64,000 nucleotides of DNA, from NCBI GenBank assembly GCA_033439685.1, contig JAUEDM010000001.1, forward strand, positions 5,146,001 through 5,210,000, in the 5' to 3' direction. The DNA is from Apodospora peruviana. Taxonomy: Eukaryota; Ascomycota; Sordariomycetes; Sordariales; Lasiosphaeriaceae. Position numbers and translations under genes: made by a program. Positions 22,202 through 35,300 of this stretch are shown here, piece after piece. Numbering within the stretch: the first letter of the stretch is position 1; every line of letters begins with the position of its first letter. The notes beneath the pieces are model-generated. The model worked only from the letters and a program-made list of their open reading frames with translations. It was not told the DNA's origin and did not search any database.

Positions 22202-23081
22202 CTAGTCCTTCTTGAGAGGCAGCAAAATTTCCTCGATTCCGGTGCTCGTAATGACCATCATCTGCAAACCATCGCCCACCTCAATATGGCGCTCGACCGC
22301 TCCGTCAAACGCGTCCTTGACCAAGGTCTCAACCTCGTTCCGTGTTAAGGGTCTCCGTGCCACCTCCTGGAGCGCATGTCCCTCGCCGCTGCCCGGCTCA
22401 TATTGGTTCTTGAAGTTGACCTGGTTGTCCAGGAACGGCATGATCAAACTGGCAGCCGCACCGCCAGCCCGACACTGCTCCCGCTCGTAGCTTCCAACGG
22501 GGTCGTACGAGTAGACCGCTCCCTTGCCCTCCTCATCCAGGCCGCCCAGGATAGCGTAAGCGTAGTATGGGAAAAAGCGCTTCTGGTATAGAATAGTAGA
22601 AAGCCGCTGTGCACACGCCTTGACGCTCATCGGCTTGCCGTGACGATAGCGGTACATCTTGCAGATCGTGTCCAGGCGCTCTTTGAGAGCCTCGCCATCC
22701 GCCATAAAGCCAACTACCGACAGCACGATCGTCGCGTCTTTCTGATCTGCCGTCGTGCCGCCAATCTTGAACAGCTTGGGGTGATGACGTGAGTTGATGC
22801 TGTAGCCAGAGGTGAGACGGGTGTCGCCAGCCATGATTGTAAAGTCGGCGCCAGCGATGGCAAGGGTCGAGCCGCCATTGTCAGTGTACCTGAATGGGTT
22901 GCGACTTGTTAGCCAACTGAAGTAAAACCGTCCGCGACAGGTCACTATAGCATCGTAAAAGGAAGAAAACGTACGGATCAAAGCGATGCTGTCGAGCTCC
23001 TTCAGGGCCATTGACCCTGGGAGCATCGTTGAACGAATAACTCGGCCCGTTCATGATCGGGTTCTGGCTGAACATCGCCAT
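22202..23081 (-). CDS. PRE7: 20S proteasome subunit beta-6 (Pre7)
   Basis: A non-catalytic beta subunit of the 20S core particle. Two exons, 23081-22975 and 22889-22202, encode 264 residues. The intron (22890-22974) has a GTACGT donor and ATTCAG acceptor. Joining gives the family sequence RFDPYTDNGGSTLAIAGADF. The N-terminal 30 residues (MAMFSQNPIMNGPSYSFNDA) fit the propeptide region of fungal beta-6. Hallmarks of the proteasome fold follow: AGDTRLTSGYSINSR, LSVVGFMADGEAL, the loop ILGGLDEEGKGAVYSYDPVG, and a C-terminal strand GLQMMVITSTGIEE. The gene shares a 587-base divergent promoter with STT4. Confidence 0.95.
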
Positions 23082-23668
23082 CGTGTGAGTCCGAGTCTGG
23101 GGACGGGCGCTCGTTTGTGGTGGGATTGATTTTTTGGATTTCCCTTTGGGAGTTCTCTGCTCGATGGAGTCGGTGTCGGAGCCGCTATTGATGCATGACG
23201 GTGGATGGAAGGTGAACTCAACTGAAGCAAGTGACCTCCTGCCTGGCGCGCGCGTCAGCCCTGTAGCCTGGTGGTAGCTCCTGTGTGATGACTCAGCGTG
23301 CAGCACCCGTCGCAAAGTGCTAATTGGAGCCACGCCTTTTTGGTCAGGGGTGATCCATACCTACCTACCGCGGATACTTGTGTGGTTGCCGACTTGCAGC
23401 ATCGTCGGTGCACGTAGCGCACATTGGTGTCAGTCGCGAAAGATCTAGTTCCAATGGATTTGGCTTAACTTTTATTGAATTTTGCAACGAGAAATCGCGC
23501 CACCTCCGGCGCTGAGTATCGCAAGACCACCTCAGTCTGCAAGAACAGACAAGATCCTCCCAGACTCCCGGAAACGACACCTGAACTATCCTCCAAAACA
23601 ACAGCTCGAACTATTCGGTCAAGACTGTTGCGATCCCCAATTCGGCCTCTCCCACTTCCGCCGGCATT
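23082..23668. promoter_or_regulatory. Divergent promoter region, PRE7 / STT4
   Basis: Both start codons face away from this 587-base stretch, so it carries both promoters and 5' UTRs. I looked for a yeast-type PACE element (GGTGGCAAA) and did not find an exact copy. No other feature was recognised. Confidence 0.5.
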
Positions 23669-26600
23669 ATGGCCCGCGACATTTGCCAGAAGGCTCTGCA
23701 GCGGATTGCTGCCCTTTCGGCGACGAGCCCATCCACATCCTTCGATAAGTCCGATCTCGACAAACTATGCAGGGCCGGTTCGAGCCAAGCCAACTCCTTT
23801 CCTACCACCAATGGGCACGGCGTGCCTCCTCACCGGCCCGACGTCGGCCGGGTTCCCATGGTAGAGTTCTATCTTCCAGCTTAAATGTTCGCTGGCGTGC
23901 TGACTGAAGACCTTCTAGACAATCCGGGAGTACGAAGTCCTTCTGGCACTCTGCAAAGCCGCTCCGGTCGTGCGAAGTGCTCAGAGCTCCCAGAAGCTTG
24001 CAAGGCACCTTATACCCTACCTCCTCGATTCACACGTTCAAGCGTTTGCTCTTTCACCTTTCTTCCGGAAAATCGAACCGTCTCCGACCGAATCCCTCAG
24101 CTACCACGTTACGGCAGCATTGCTGTCCCTGGGTGTTCACCACGTCGAAATACAACAGATGGTAGCAGACAACATCTCTTCCTTCCTTCGTACCTGTGCC
24201 CACGCAAGTGAGAGCATCTCTCAGGCCGACGACCATGACCCAGCGGCTCTGGAAGATGCGGTTCGGACTGCTACCATCACCATTGCTCTCGTGGGTTTCC
24301 TTGATGCAGCATGTGCACAGGCCGACTTCTGGAAATCTGGAGGCCGTCTTGGACTCATAACTCGGCTGCGCGATCTCCTATCCCAGCCCTTTTTGATTGC
24401 GGTCGAGGCTGCTTTTTCTACTATTCGTAATTCCCACTCGCGCGAACGTTTTATCAAGGAGTGGAAACGATGGATCCGTCATTACGACGAGATTGGCCGT
24501 CCCTTGGGAGCTATGCTGCTGCAACGGAGCTTCATGTGGCTCCTCGTTGCTGCTACCTCTCTCCTGGTTGCGGAAGAGGACGCGCTCCGTAGCGCTCATA
24601 TTCTCGACATTATCATGTCTGGCAACGGCTTGCGCCGTCCCCTGACCGCCAAGAGCGGAGAGGCAGACTTCCGTTCTGTGGAGACGTATGCAAATGTTGC
24701 GATCGACCAGATGAATTACCTGGAGTCCAGTGCGGATTTCGATAGTCTTTCGCCGGCTAAGCAGAAACTTGCCTTCGCCGTCAAGGGCTCTGCCTTGATT
24801 AGCTACCTTAACGCCTCAACCCTGAACGAAGATGCTGCAGATGGCGAGATCCTCATGGCTTGGTTTGAAGATGCGCTTGGTGATCCTCCGAGTATGGCTG
24901 ACGAGGATCTGGCCTCTGTAGTTCTGAAGTCCATGGCGCTATTATGCAGAGTATCTCCTTCGTATGCAGTCAACGTCAGCCGGCTTCTTCCCCGTTTCAT
25001 CGTTCAAAACGGGGCCACGAGCCAGATTATAACGGTCGCCTCCAAGTGCCTCGCCTTTGTCTTGCGGATGCTCTCGAAAGATGCGGTCATCACCACCCTA
25101 TATACGCTCGGAAATGTCTTGAGCCCCGGAAACGAGAGACAGGTAGCCAATGGCCTGAACGGTGACTCCCAATACGACGGGCAAGATTTCTCTCACGTTT
25201 ACGCCGGGAGGCAGTCTACCGGTAGCTCGATTTCCTTCCAAATAACTGGTGAGGAGGACTCGTCGGTTATCCAAGGGAATGTCGTACAAGCGATTTGTGA
25301 AATTGCTGGCACATGCATGGATGATAAAATAACCGGTCTTGCACAGTCCATGCTTGCGCAGAAGATTATCAAGCTTACCAGCCCCATCGACCCCCGTATC
25401 ATCACAGGGGCTGCTACCTTAGCTCTCAGCGGTGGCCAGTCCGAGTTTCGATACCTTTTGAAGAGGTATGCTGTTGTTGCGCACGATGCCGTAGTTGAAA
25501 ACAGGGAGGGGGTTCTCAACGCCGTAGGTTTCCATGCGCTCAATGTGTTTCTGATTTAGGCGTGTATACTGACTATGATCCAGATCATGAAAGCCCGGAA
25601 CTACATCTCTGCCAATGTTGCTAAAGATTCTCCTCTCTATGATATCTACCTTGAGCACTTGCTCGATGGTATTATATCCAAGGGAGACGCCCATAGCCAT
25701 CAGTCATCCCATGCAAAGGAATCAGATGTGGAGCTCGCTGCTCGCGAGATTGCTCAGCTCCTCCAGCCGCTCGCTATTTTCTTATCAATCAATAACTTTG
25801 CCTTCGACGATTCTACCGACGACGATACACATTCCTTGCTTCGCGATGCCTGGTTCAATATTGTTGTTCATGGCTTTACTCTCTCGACGGAGCGCGGTAA
25901 ACAGTACGTCGACGAGCTGAGGATTATGGCCATACACTCCTCGCCTCTGGTTTTGGAGAATCGCGGTGAACAGGATGAGAGCGATATTGAGCTCAACCCC
26001 ATCCTTCGCAGGGGGGAGAGTTCCGAGCGTGAATCTATACACAAAAAGCATCTAGCAGAACTGATACCAGATCGTGGCGGCGAGATCAGAGGACTAAGCT
26101 ATCGCAAAGTCATCTTCCTCCAGGCAGCGTGCCTTGTCGAAAGCCTACGGGCAGACGCTGGTGATTGTACTAAAGCCTTATCATACTTCCTCGAACCCAG
26201 TATGCGGCGAGGCGATGTGAGCCGTACCATGGACGGCATCATGAACGCCGTCATGGATCGATACTTGAGGAAGACTCTCGCAGCCGCCAATCCCGCTTTC
26301 TCGGCTCAGTACGCAGCTCTCCAACTTGCCAAGATCTTCTGCGGTTGTTGCCACCGCATCTTGCGCGTTCAGCAGGCCGCATTTGGCTGTGCCGACCGGA
26401 TAATCAGGGACATACCCTCAGCTCTTTGCCAGAGATCCTCACTCTTTGCTCTCCTTGACCTTCTCTCGCTTATGTGGTCCAGCTGTCTGGAGGCTGAGAC
26501 GGACAGATACGAGCCTCGGACCACCTTCCAATCTAGCAGGGGGAATGTCACAGTTGAGCTCTCGGATGATTATCAGTTCAGGCACCTGACGCTCGAAAAC

Positions 26601-29600
26601 TTGCACCAAAAAGCCAGAGTCTGGCTATTGAATGCCCTCGATATTGCTCCAGCAGATGTTAAAGGCCTTTTGCAGACATATCTCTCCGATTTTGATGATG
26701 ATGGTGCCTATGGACACATGTCGCTTGGCAGATCATTTGCCGTCGAGATAGGCTCAACAATCCCATCGACAGATCAGAGACTATCCTCGCTCGATATCTT
26801 GGGTGGTTCTCACATCAACACTGCCTCGGAGTTTATGGCACAGTATACCACACGCCAAGAGTATCGATATTCTGAGGCGCTACCTGACCACAGCTTGGAA
26901 TGGTTAAGTTTCATGCGCTTGGACCGAAGGGCATCATTCCTCCCGTTATCCGATAATGAGAGCGCGGATGCCATCACTGCCCTCTCGCACATCGAAAAGC
27001 GTATCCTCAGCCGAAAGGCCACACCACTTTCTGATGTCCGGGATATCCTGCGTCGTGCTGCTGCTCTTCTTTGTCGTAGTGAGCACGACGAATGCTCCAT
27101 CGTGCACTACTTGGTCAGCATTCCATTTGCCATGTTCACCAAGCAGTCCATCAAGCTCGGCGTGTCTCTCTGGCTTGGAGTGATCAACGAGAATCCAAGG
27201 ATGGAACCACGGATCTTGACTGAAATAGCACAACAATGGGAGTTCAGCGCCCAGAAGAAGCAAGGGCTTTTCAGCCCAATAATCACTAATCCCGATCCAT
27301 TCTTCTTGAGAATGGAGTTTGCGCCAAGCGATAGCGCATCTCTTGCGAAGCGCAAACAACTCGTCCACAACCTTCTGGCACCCCACACCCGACTGTTGCA
27401 ATTCCTGAGCAGCCACTATAGCGCTACTCGCCTCGGAAGTCCCGATACCCAGCGTATATTTCTCCGTCTTTTCGATGTGACCTTGGATTCCATTAGGCAC
27501 TCTACCCCACATCCCATGGCCAGGGAAATTCGGTTCCAGGCGGTGCTTCTTGGCTTGAGAGTCCTCAAGACGAGTACAACCATTGGAGCTGTCGCACAAT
27601 GGCGTTTGAAGGATCTAGTATTGTCCGCAGGTCTCAGCTGGTTCAACGCTGCCCCACGTTGGTCGTTTGGAAGTAACATTTTACAGCTCAGGACAGAGAT
27701 CCGCTTGATATCTGATGTCATGGCTGCTTTGAAGGGGACAGAGAGCATCGGAGGCCAAACCGTGGGCAATATTAAGTCCCTTGTTTCCAAGGGAAAGCTG
27801 TTCCAGTTGCTCCTTGAAAACGAGCAATCAAGACTCAATGTCTGGGTTAATCCAGTGAGCGAAGCGCACAAGTCGCAACACAGCTTCCATCATTCGGCTA
27901 AGAATACAGCTGAGGTATGCACCCCCATCATCTCTTCGCCCCCAATGTGTCTAATGGAAATGCAGGCTGCGCTTCACCCGCTGGTTAGGACGGCTTGGGC
28001 GGAAAGCCCATCTCTCGCCATCCATCTGGCAAGCAGATTCCAGTATCCACGAATCCATAAGGAGGTTCGTTGGCTGCTACTCAACTTCCCGACCAAGGCA
28101 GCCGCAGAACCTGAAGCGCTTGCGGTGCTCATTGACGGCTCATTACCTGAAGATGTCAGCTTCCAGCTTAAGGTTAGATCAGCTCCACTGCTTCCTCCCT
28201 CACATTTACTAATACGTACACTAGTATTTACTTTTCTGGGCTCCCGTGAATCCCATTACCGCGGTGACATTCTTTTCTCCGGCCTACAGGAATCACCCTT
28301 ACCTGATCCAATACGCCATGAGGGCGTTGGAAAGCCACTCCGTCGATGTGACGTTTTTCTATGTGCCGCAAATCGTCCAGACCCTTCGATATGATGCTCT
28401 CGGATACGTCGAGCGCTATATTCTTGAGACTGCGCAGTTTTCCCAGCTTTTCGCCCACCAAATCATCTGGAACATGAAGGCAAACGCGTTCAAGGATGAC
28501 GACTCGCTCATTGTAAGCAGATTCCCTTCAAACACAGGGATTGTCTTTACTTGAACTCCCCAGGACACTAACAGCCGCTTAGCCCGACGCCATCAAGCCG
28601 ACTCTCGACGCTGTTACGGGCCATATGATCACTAGCTTTTCTGATGAGGACCGAGACTTCTTCGAGCGCGAGTTCGCCTTCTTTGACGAAGTCACTGGTA
28701 TATCTGGCAAACTCAAGCCGCTGATCAAGAGATCGAAACCAGAGAAGAAGCAAAAGATTGAAGAAGAGTTACGAAAGATCACGGTCGAAGTTGGTGTCTA
28801 CCTACCGAGTAACCCTGACGGTGTGGTGATTGGCATTGACCGAAAGTCCGGGAAGCCGCTCCAGAGCCATGCCAAGGCCCCTTTTATGGCCACCTTCCGG
28901 ATCAAGAAAACCAAGAGCGCAGTGGAGGAGGTGGATGAGATGGCTGAGGCAGGAAACAAAGGCAAAGGCCCTGCTCAGGAAACCATCATTGAGGCCTGGC
29001 AATCAGCCATTTTCAAGGTCGGCGATGATTGTCGTCAGGATGTGTTAGCCCTTCAGATGATTGCCGCCTTCCGAGGTATTTTCCAGACTGTGGGTCTCGA
29101 CGTCTTCGTGTTCCCATACCGCGTGACGGCCACAGCTCCTGGCTGCGGCGTCATCGACGTGCTCCCCAACTCCATCTCTCGGGACATGCTTGGTCGTGAG
29201 GCTGTCAATGGACTTTATGATTACTTCGTCTCCAAGTATGGCAACGAAGACTCGCTCCGCTTTCAGCAGGCACGAAATAATTTCGTCAAGAGCATGGCGG
29301 CGTACTCGGTTATTTCCTTTTTGCTCCAATTCAAGGACCGACATAACGGCAACATCATGGTCGACGATGCCGGACACATCCTTCACATCGACTTTGGCTT
29401 TTGCTTCGATATCGCTCCTGGCGGTATCAAATTTGAGCGTGCGCCGTTCAAGCTCACATCCGAGATGCTTGCCGTGATGGGCGGCAGTCCGGAACATCAG
29501 TCGTTCAAGTGGTTCGAGGAGCTATGCATCAAGTCGTTCCTCGCTGCGCGCCCTTACGCGGAGAAGCTGTCACAGATCGTGCTGCTCATGATGGACAGTG

Positions 29601-29776
29601 GCCTGCCGTGCTTCAAGCCAGAGAGCGTGAAGCACTTCAAGGAGCGGTTCGTCTTGGAGAAGAATGAGCGGGAGGCGGCCGACTTTATGAAGGATTTGAT
29701 CAAGAAGAGTCGCGCAAGCTACTCGACGGGTGTTTACGATCAGTTCCAGCTCTTGACGAACGGTATACCGTATTAA
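23669..29776 (+). CDS. STT4: Phosphatidylinositol 4-kinase Stt4 (type III alpha)
   Basis: Makes PtdIns4P from phosphatidylinositol at the plasma membrane, feeding PtdIns(4,5)P2 synthesis and cell-wall integrity signalling. Six exons: 23669-23860, 23919-25523, 25584-27914, 27966-28172, 28225-28512 and 28583-29776, all joined in phase 0, giving 1938 residues, the usual size. Introns are 51-70 nt. The long N-terminal part is helical and binds partner scaffolds in known homologues. The lipid kinase unique (helical) domain lies in exons 4-5 (YLLFWAPVNPITAVTFF, then YVPQIVQTLRYDALGYVERY). The Stt4-specific GKPLQSHAKAPFMATFRIKK follows near residue 1635. The PI3/PI4-kinase catalytic loop is FKDRHNGNIMVDDAGHI near residue 1793 and the DFG-type motif is HIDFGFCFDIAPGG near 1809. 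The C-terminal tail QLLTNGIPY is typical. Intron 3 (27915-27965) is 51 nt, stop-free and in frame. Confidence 0.96.
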
Positions 29777-30190
29777 ATGAGGGTATATGTTAGGGAATCC
29801 GAATTCCTATATTGCTAGCAGGCAGTCCGTAACGCGTTTGATACCTATATATCTTGATACAACATAAATTATACTGTTTCTTGTTGTGTACACTACGCCG
29901 TCTGCTTCTTCTAGTCTTTCATAGTAACGTTACGTGCCACACGTGGCTCGTTATGTGGATAGGCATATGTACATAAATGTCAATGGCTCAGACCCCCCAA
30001 CTTCCCTTGAGCCTTTCTCTTCTAGCCAAAGACTCAGTTCGTCGTCTAGAGAACGTGGTACATTTGTATACTATACACTGTCATGTCTTTGCCGTCTGCC
30101 ATTCCGCTGTGGTTATACATATCCATTATAACCGCTTTCGTTAAAGTGGCGTGGGTCGTCATGCCCTGGAGGGAACGTGCGGACAGATTA
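29777..30190. other. Convergent intergenic region, STT4 / CDF transporter
   Basis: 3' flanks of two convergent genes; AT-rich around 29845-29890. No gene or repeat is evident. Confidence 0.45.
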
Positions 30191-32345
30191 CTAGTTGGCT
30201 TGTTGCTCCATGTGCGTCGGCAGGTTGTAGCTTGCATAGTCGACGTGGACAAAGGCCCTGTCGACAATGGGAACAGACTCAAGTACATATTGGAGACTCT
30301 CGCTATGATTAGGGTTGCTTAGTAATATGTTTATGGGAAAACAGCGCAGTATCAGAAAGAAAAGGGCCACTGAGTAGCTAAGGAACCGGCGAAAGAAAGA
30401 GGTGTACGCTACTAACCTCAGGTCGTGGCTATCTTTCAGTGAGGTGTCGGGATCCAAAACAATGTCCACCTAAATACCCAGTTAACGCCCCGTCAATCGC
30501 CTGCTTCAGCGGGGAGCATTTTCTATTCATACCTCGACGTTTAGTTTGTCTCCGGCGTGGTAGGCCTGCAGGCCCTGTATCTGTTTGATGGTCTTGGCAA
30601 ACCTCATGGTAAGGTATAGCACTTTTTAATGGTGTCAGTAAAGAAATAGCATTTGAGTTTCCGAGTACCAACCGACTTACAGATATTACGCTGATCGGCA
30701 GTAGCAGAAAAGCCTGTCAGATGTTTAATGTGCTCCGCGGAGGTCCCAGACCAGTTGAAGATGACGATGAACGAGAGCAGCAAACCGCCTAGGGCATCAA
30801 GCCACCATATCTGGGCGTAAAAACCAACTGCCGACAAGTTCAGCAATAACACCGGGTGTGATTCAGCAGGGAGACATACCTATCGGAAAGGCAATTGAGC
30901 CAGCATTGAATATTACATCTGTACGGTAAATCTGTTAGGAGGGAGACCTCGAGCTCGAGCTTCACAGGATAATGACGATGCATACCGGTCATTGCATCAG
31001 CGGCTCTATGTTGGAAATTATTAGTCCTCAGGACATATAGCAACTGCAGCTACTAGCCAAGGGCAGTTAAAACTTACAAAGCCTGAACGCTTGAGTTCCT
31101 TACCAGACGACACCAAAGCCAGCACAGACCCTTGATGACGATGGTACCAACCATGATGGCTATGGCTGGGATCCCACTGCGACAGAATCAGTATGTGTGA
31201 GCCAAGCTTAAAGGGACGCAGCTACCAACAGCTCAATAATTCGATGGTCGGGTGACGCCAGACGCTGAATTGCCTCGAGGGCAACTTGGGTGAAGGATGT
31301 GATCATAATGACAGAGAAAACAAGCACCCCCAGTGGCTCCAGCTTCCGCCTTCCGACAGGATAGCGGTACTGATCTTGCCGGCTGATCAGCCAAGTGGTC
31401 ACCCAGACAATCACGGTCGAGAGGAAGTCGAGAATGGCATCCACCAAGCTAGCGAGGACCGACATGGAAGGGACGGTAGCAACAACGGCGAGCTTTCCAG
31501 CCAGGAGGATGGTATTCGCGGCAAAGTTGAGATAGATGGCGAATGTCACAATTGGGGTGCTGCTGTCGACGTCGTCATCATCCAGCCAGGGAATATCCTG
31601 CTCCGGCTCGGTCACACCCTCGACATGTTGGTCATCCTCGTCACGGTGGGCGAACAACGGGGTGGTCTCGGTGGGCCGGTAGATGTCTTTGGGAGTCCGT
31701 TTCACCTTACGGGGGCCGCCCCCGGCCACCGGGCTGGTCGCCAACACCGACGCCGGGGGTTCCTCCGAGATGGTGGCTGGGATCTCGACACGACGGACAG
31801 CCCAGTCAGACATGTCGTTGTACTCGTTGAGTAAGTCGTGGGGTAGAGACGAGTCCAGCAGCTTGTCGATATAGCGATACTGCTGGACCAAGGAATTGGT
31901 TCTCTCATAGTATTGCCGTCTGCGGCAGTGGTCAGCAAACATGTTGAACGTCCGTCCTCCCGCGTCAGGGTTGGTTCACCGACATGGGCTTCTTCATGCG
32001 GCTCAGCTCCTCGTCAGACTTCCAGTACTTCTCCCATCGGTACCTGGGGTTATTGTTCCCGATAAGACGCATGCTGCGCATGTGCGGGCCGTTGAGGACG
32101 GCGCTCATGCGGCGCTGCTCGTCGCGGCGCCCGGGTGTTTCATCGTCAGACCTCCAGTCGGAACCACCGGCTTCCTCCTCGTCGCGGGGGGAGTTCAGAT
32201 GGTGCGACGAGACGGCAATGGCGGCGACAGACCGATTCTTGATCAGCGATGCCAGCGCACCGTGGCCTTTGGGCGCAAGGGGCGGTTCATTGAGTAAGAG
32301 GTAGGACCCGCGCCGAAAGGGCGACGGTGGTATCGGGGAGCTCAT
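30191..32345 (-). CDS. Cation diffusion facilitator family metal transporter, probably Mn2+ type
   Basis: A metal/proton antiporter of internal membranes. Nine exons were read: 32345-31984, 31919-31230, 31176-31078, 31005-30986, 30918-30880, 30827-30681, 30621-30533, 30469-30417 and 30302-30191, giving 536 residues with consistent phases. The N-terminal 120 residues are hydrophilic, followed by KKPIRQYYERTNSLVQQYRYID and DSSLPHDLL, typical of fungal Mn-CDF-like proteins. Membrane spans begin near residue 245. The metal-site motif in TM2 is DAILD (near 285) and in TM5 DAMTD (387-391). DxxxD in both helices is the pattern known for Mn-transporting CDF proteins, while Zn transporters use HxxxD. 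The C-terminal cytosolic domain reads YLTMRFAKTIKQIQGLQAYH and DRAFVHVDYASYN. Exons 4 and 5 are only 20 and 39 nt, and two donors (GTCGGT, GTTGGT) are weak; conserved sequence and phase dictated them. Confidence 0.9.
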
Positions 32346-35300
32346 AGTATTCCGAAGACGTACAGATACCGGTAGTCGTAACGCAACGGTATAAGAGTCA
32401 GATTACTCTGACAGGCGGCGAACAGCTCGCGATTTCCGACACGGATGCTCTTGGCCAAACGAACAGACAACGCAGCGCAGCGTGCAAGAAAAGGCGCATG
32501 CGACGGGAGATGAGAGAGGCAGCTTTTGTCATTCCATCTCGACCTGGCTTTCTCGAGTCAGCTGCGTGGTGTGATTCAGCCGAGTTGCTGTCTTGTCGTC
32601 ATCTTGCCACCACATACTACCTACATGGAGATGGGATGGAAGCTGAGAATCTGGACCCAAAATAACCTCACAACTTGCCCTAGCCCAGTGCGTTAGGTAC
32701 GTAAGGTACCTGGTACCGGGTATCAAAAGATACCCAGTACCTTACCTAGGTAACCTTACCTATACCGGTACCGCCGTCGTTAGCGCTAAAACTTGACAGG
32801 AGCCACCTTGATCCGTACTGCGGGGAGGAGTGCACTACCGCCGTGACAATGTCCCGAAGTGCGTAAGGTGTGTAATCCGTAAGGTATTTAACCAAACCTG
32901 GTAGGCGTTCCAGCCAAAGTAATTTATAGGTACTGTACGGTACTGGCTGCATTGTACGGAGTACACGCACTAGACTATTAAGCGGGCAGCTTGAAGTGGA
33001 GATACGATCCCACTTCTGAGTCCTGACAGCCTGACAGGAAAACAGACGGGACCACCTAGTCTAGGTAGGCTTTTTTGGTGTCAACGTTTAATAGAACAGT
33101 GTCCGACGAGAGTTATTTGATAAGTAGACTTATAGTGTGCATTTGGAGTCTCAAAGGCAAGAACCGGATATCACTAAATTGTGGCGCAGGCCCGAACTTG
33201 AAACGAGGATGGTCCACAAACACTGCGAGCCAGTGGACAGTTCACAATGAACCGCCAATCGAAGTCGTGACGAGGTGGCGTCCGGAGGTGAGGTGACATT
33301 AAAATCCGAAGCTGTAAATGAAAACGCGGACAAGGTTCTGCGTCTGCGCGTCACACAAACGCGTCAAAGATGGAAAGAAACCAGGCCAGGCCATAGAAAA
33401 GATCGGCACTAGGAATCGTTTTCAACCACTGCACTGCAGCCGCGGCGGCGGTGGTGTGCCATGTGCAACAAGCCACCGCAGCCTTCGAGTTCCAGGAGCG
33501 GTCAGGTACGGAATGGTGTGCCAGGCTGCTTTAAGCGAGCTGATTACGGCTTTCCTTGCAAGAGGAAGTGTCTTTTCACATCGAAAGCAGCTCGATAGTG
33601 GTTGGACTTATAGGCGAAACATAAAGACACAAGATACCGAGATAATACAGCCAACTTGCTGGTCTATTGGAAAAGAAGTTGCTGGCAGAAACCAAAAGAG
33701 GAAATCGAATCGGAAAATTGCAAGTGCAACCAAATCATGGTGTGGATCCGAGGATTAAATGGTGGGGGTGGCTGTCTTGGCACCTCCGATCGGGCCCTTG
33801 AAGATGGGAACCGCCTTCCGGAAGTTCTTGAACACTACCAACCTGACGACACTGCAATTCATTGTTCGCCAGCCGTGTTTAGAAGACGTACGTGGTAGCT
33901 GCAACCACCTTGCCAGGCGTACGGAGTACACTGTCGTGACTGCCTTACCAGGTAAAGGAGTCCGACCCAGCAGGGGACGTACCGTAAGCCGTTCGGGCCC
34001 GCTGCAACTTCCCCAGACAACGAGAAGGCGAGCAAGACCAATAAATCTCAAAAGACTCAAACATGCGGTGGCAGGAGGTTGTGTCTGACCGCCTCCACGA
34101 CAACAACGTCCGGCATTCCGAGACGTCCACGTCACCCTGGGATATCCATCATTATCTTGACCTGTGACATGGCATGATATTCAACACAATAATTGCACAG
34201 CAGGGTGCTGTAATTGCAATCCTGGGGCTGGCTATTCGGGCTTTGGCCATTGAGTGGCCGCGACCACTATGCAGACTATAACCTCGTGTTCTCTGCACGA
34301 AACGGCCAGATTGACAGATAGACGCAGCTAATTTTCACAGAAAAGCGACACGCCGACGTGTGCCAAATCCGCACATTTCTGCCTTCTCGGACTCGGCCGA
34401 TGGAACCGGTCCCCCTGTCGTGCCTGTCTTTCGCCGTGTGTCCGTCTCGTTGGAAAGGATGCTCAACAACAATTGGATTCGACAACGGGAAAGACATCTG
34501 ACCGCATTCAACATGGCCGTAAAAGCACCCGCGCTCACCGTCACCACGTCACGCCAGTGTCTCTCTCTCCGACAATGATGCTTGCAAGGCAATGCCGCGA
34601 ACCTTGAGCCCATCCGAATATCAGATTCATGCCCATTCCCACCACGCGCCATGCAGGTCCCACCTGTGCCTCGACCATATGGAGTCGACAGCGGGCTCCG
34701 TCAGAGAACTGCTCCTCATTCAGAGGGCTTGGGTTCCATCATGATCATGCTTGGGTTGAGCGGCAAAAAAGACAACGTCGACACTCGAGACTCCCGCGAG
34801 CACCGGATATTAGTGTGAGAGGGCTTTTGCTCGGCCTCAGCCTGTCGCACTGAGGTCATCAACACTAGTGGACGGATTACGGGTTACCGGTATCCCGTTT
34901 CTGTGGCATGATGGTTTGTGGACCACTCACGCCCACACATGTCATCGCCTTCAGCACAATCTAATCCAAAGGACAAAATTTAAGGTGCTTCTGGGTGAAT
35001 TTAAGTTGGTGGAAGGGGAAGCGTCGATGGTGCAAGGCCTAATGGTGCCTGAATCGGCTGCATGCCGTGCCTCCGATGGGTGACATTGGGAGCTCCCGTT
35101 CCTCGGTGTCGTTCATCATTCACGCCTCAGCCATCTCACTGGCAATCCGAGCAGACCCTGTGCAGACCCCTGAACAGACAGCCAAGACCACACGGCCGCC
35201 AGATCGGCTCTTGATATGTTTTGGACACATTTCCCATCCACTTACTTGTTCATTGCACTGAAAGACCGGATCCACGGCGGTGCTGATGGTGACAAGGCTC

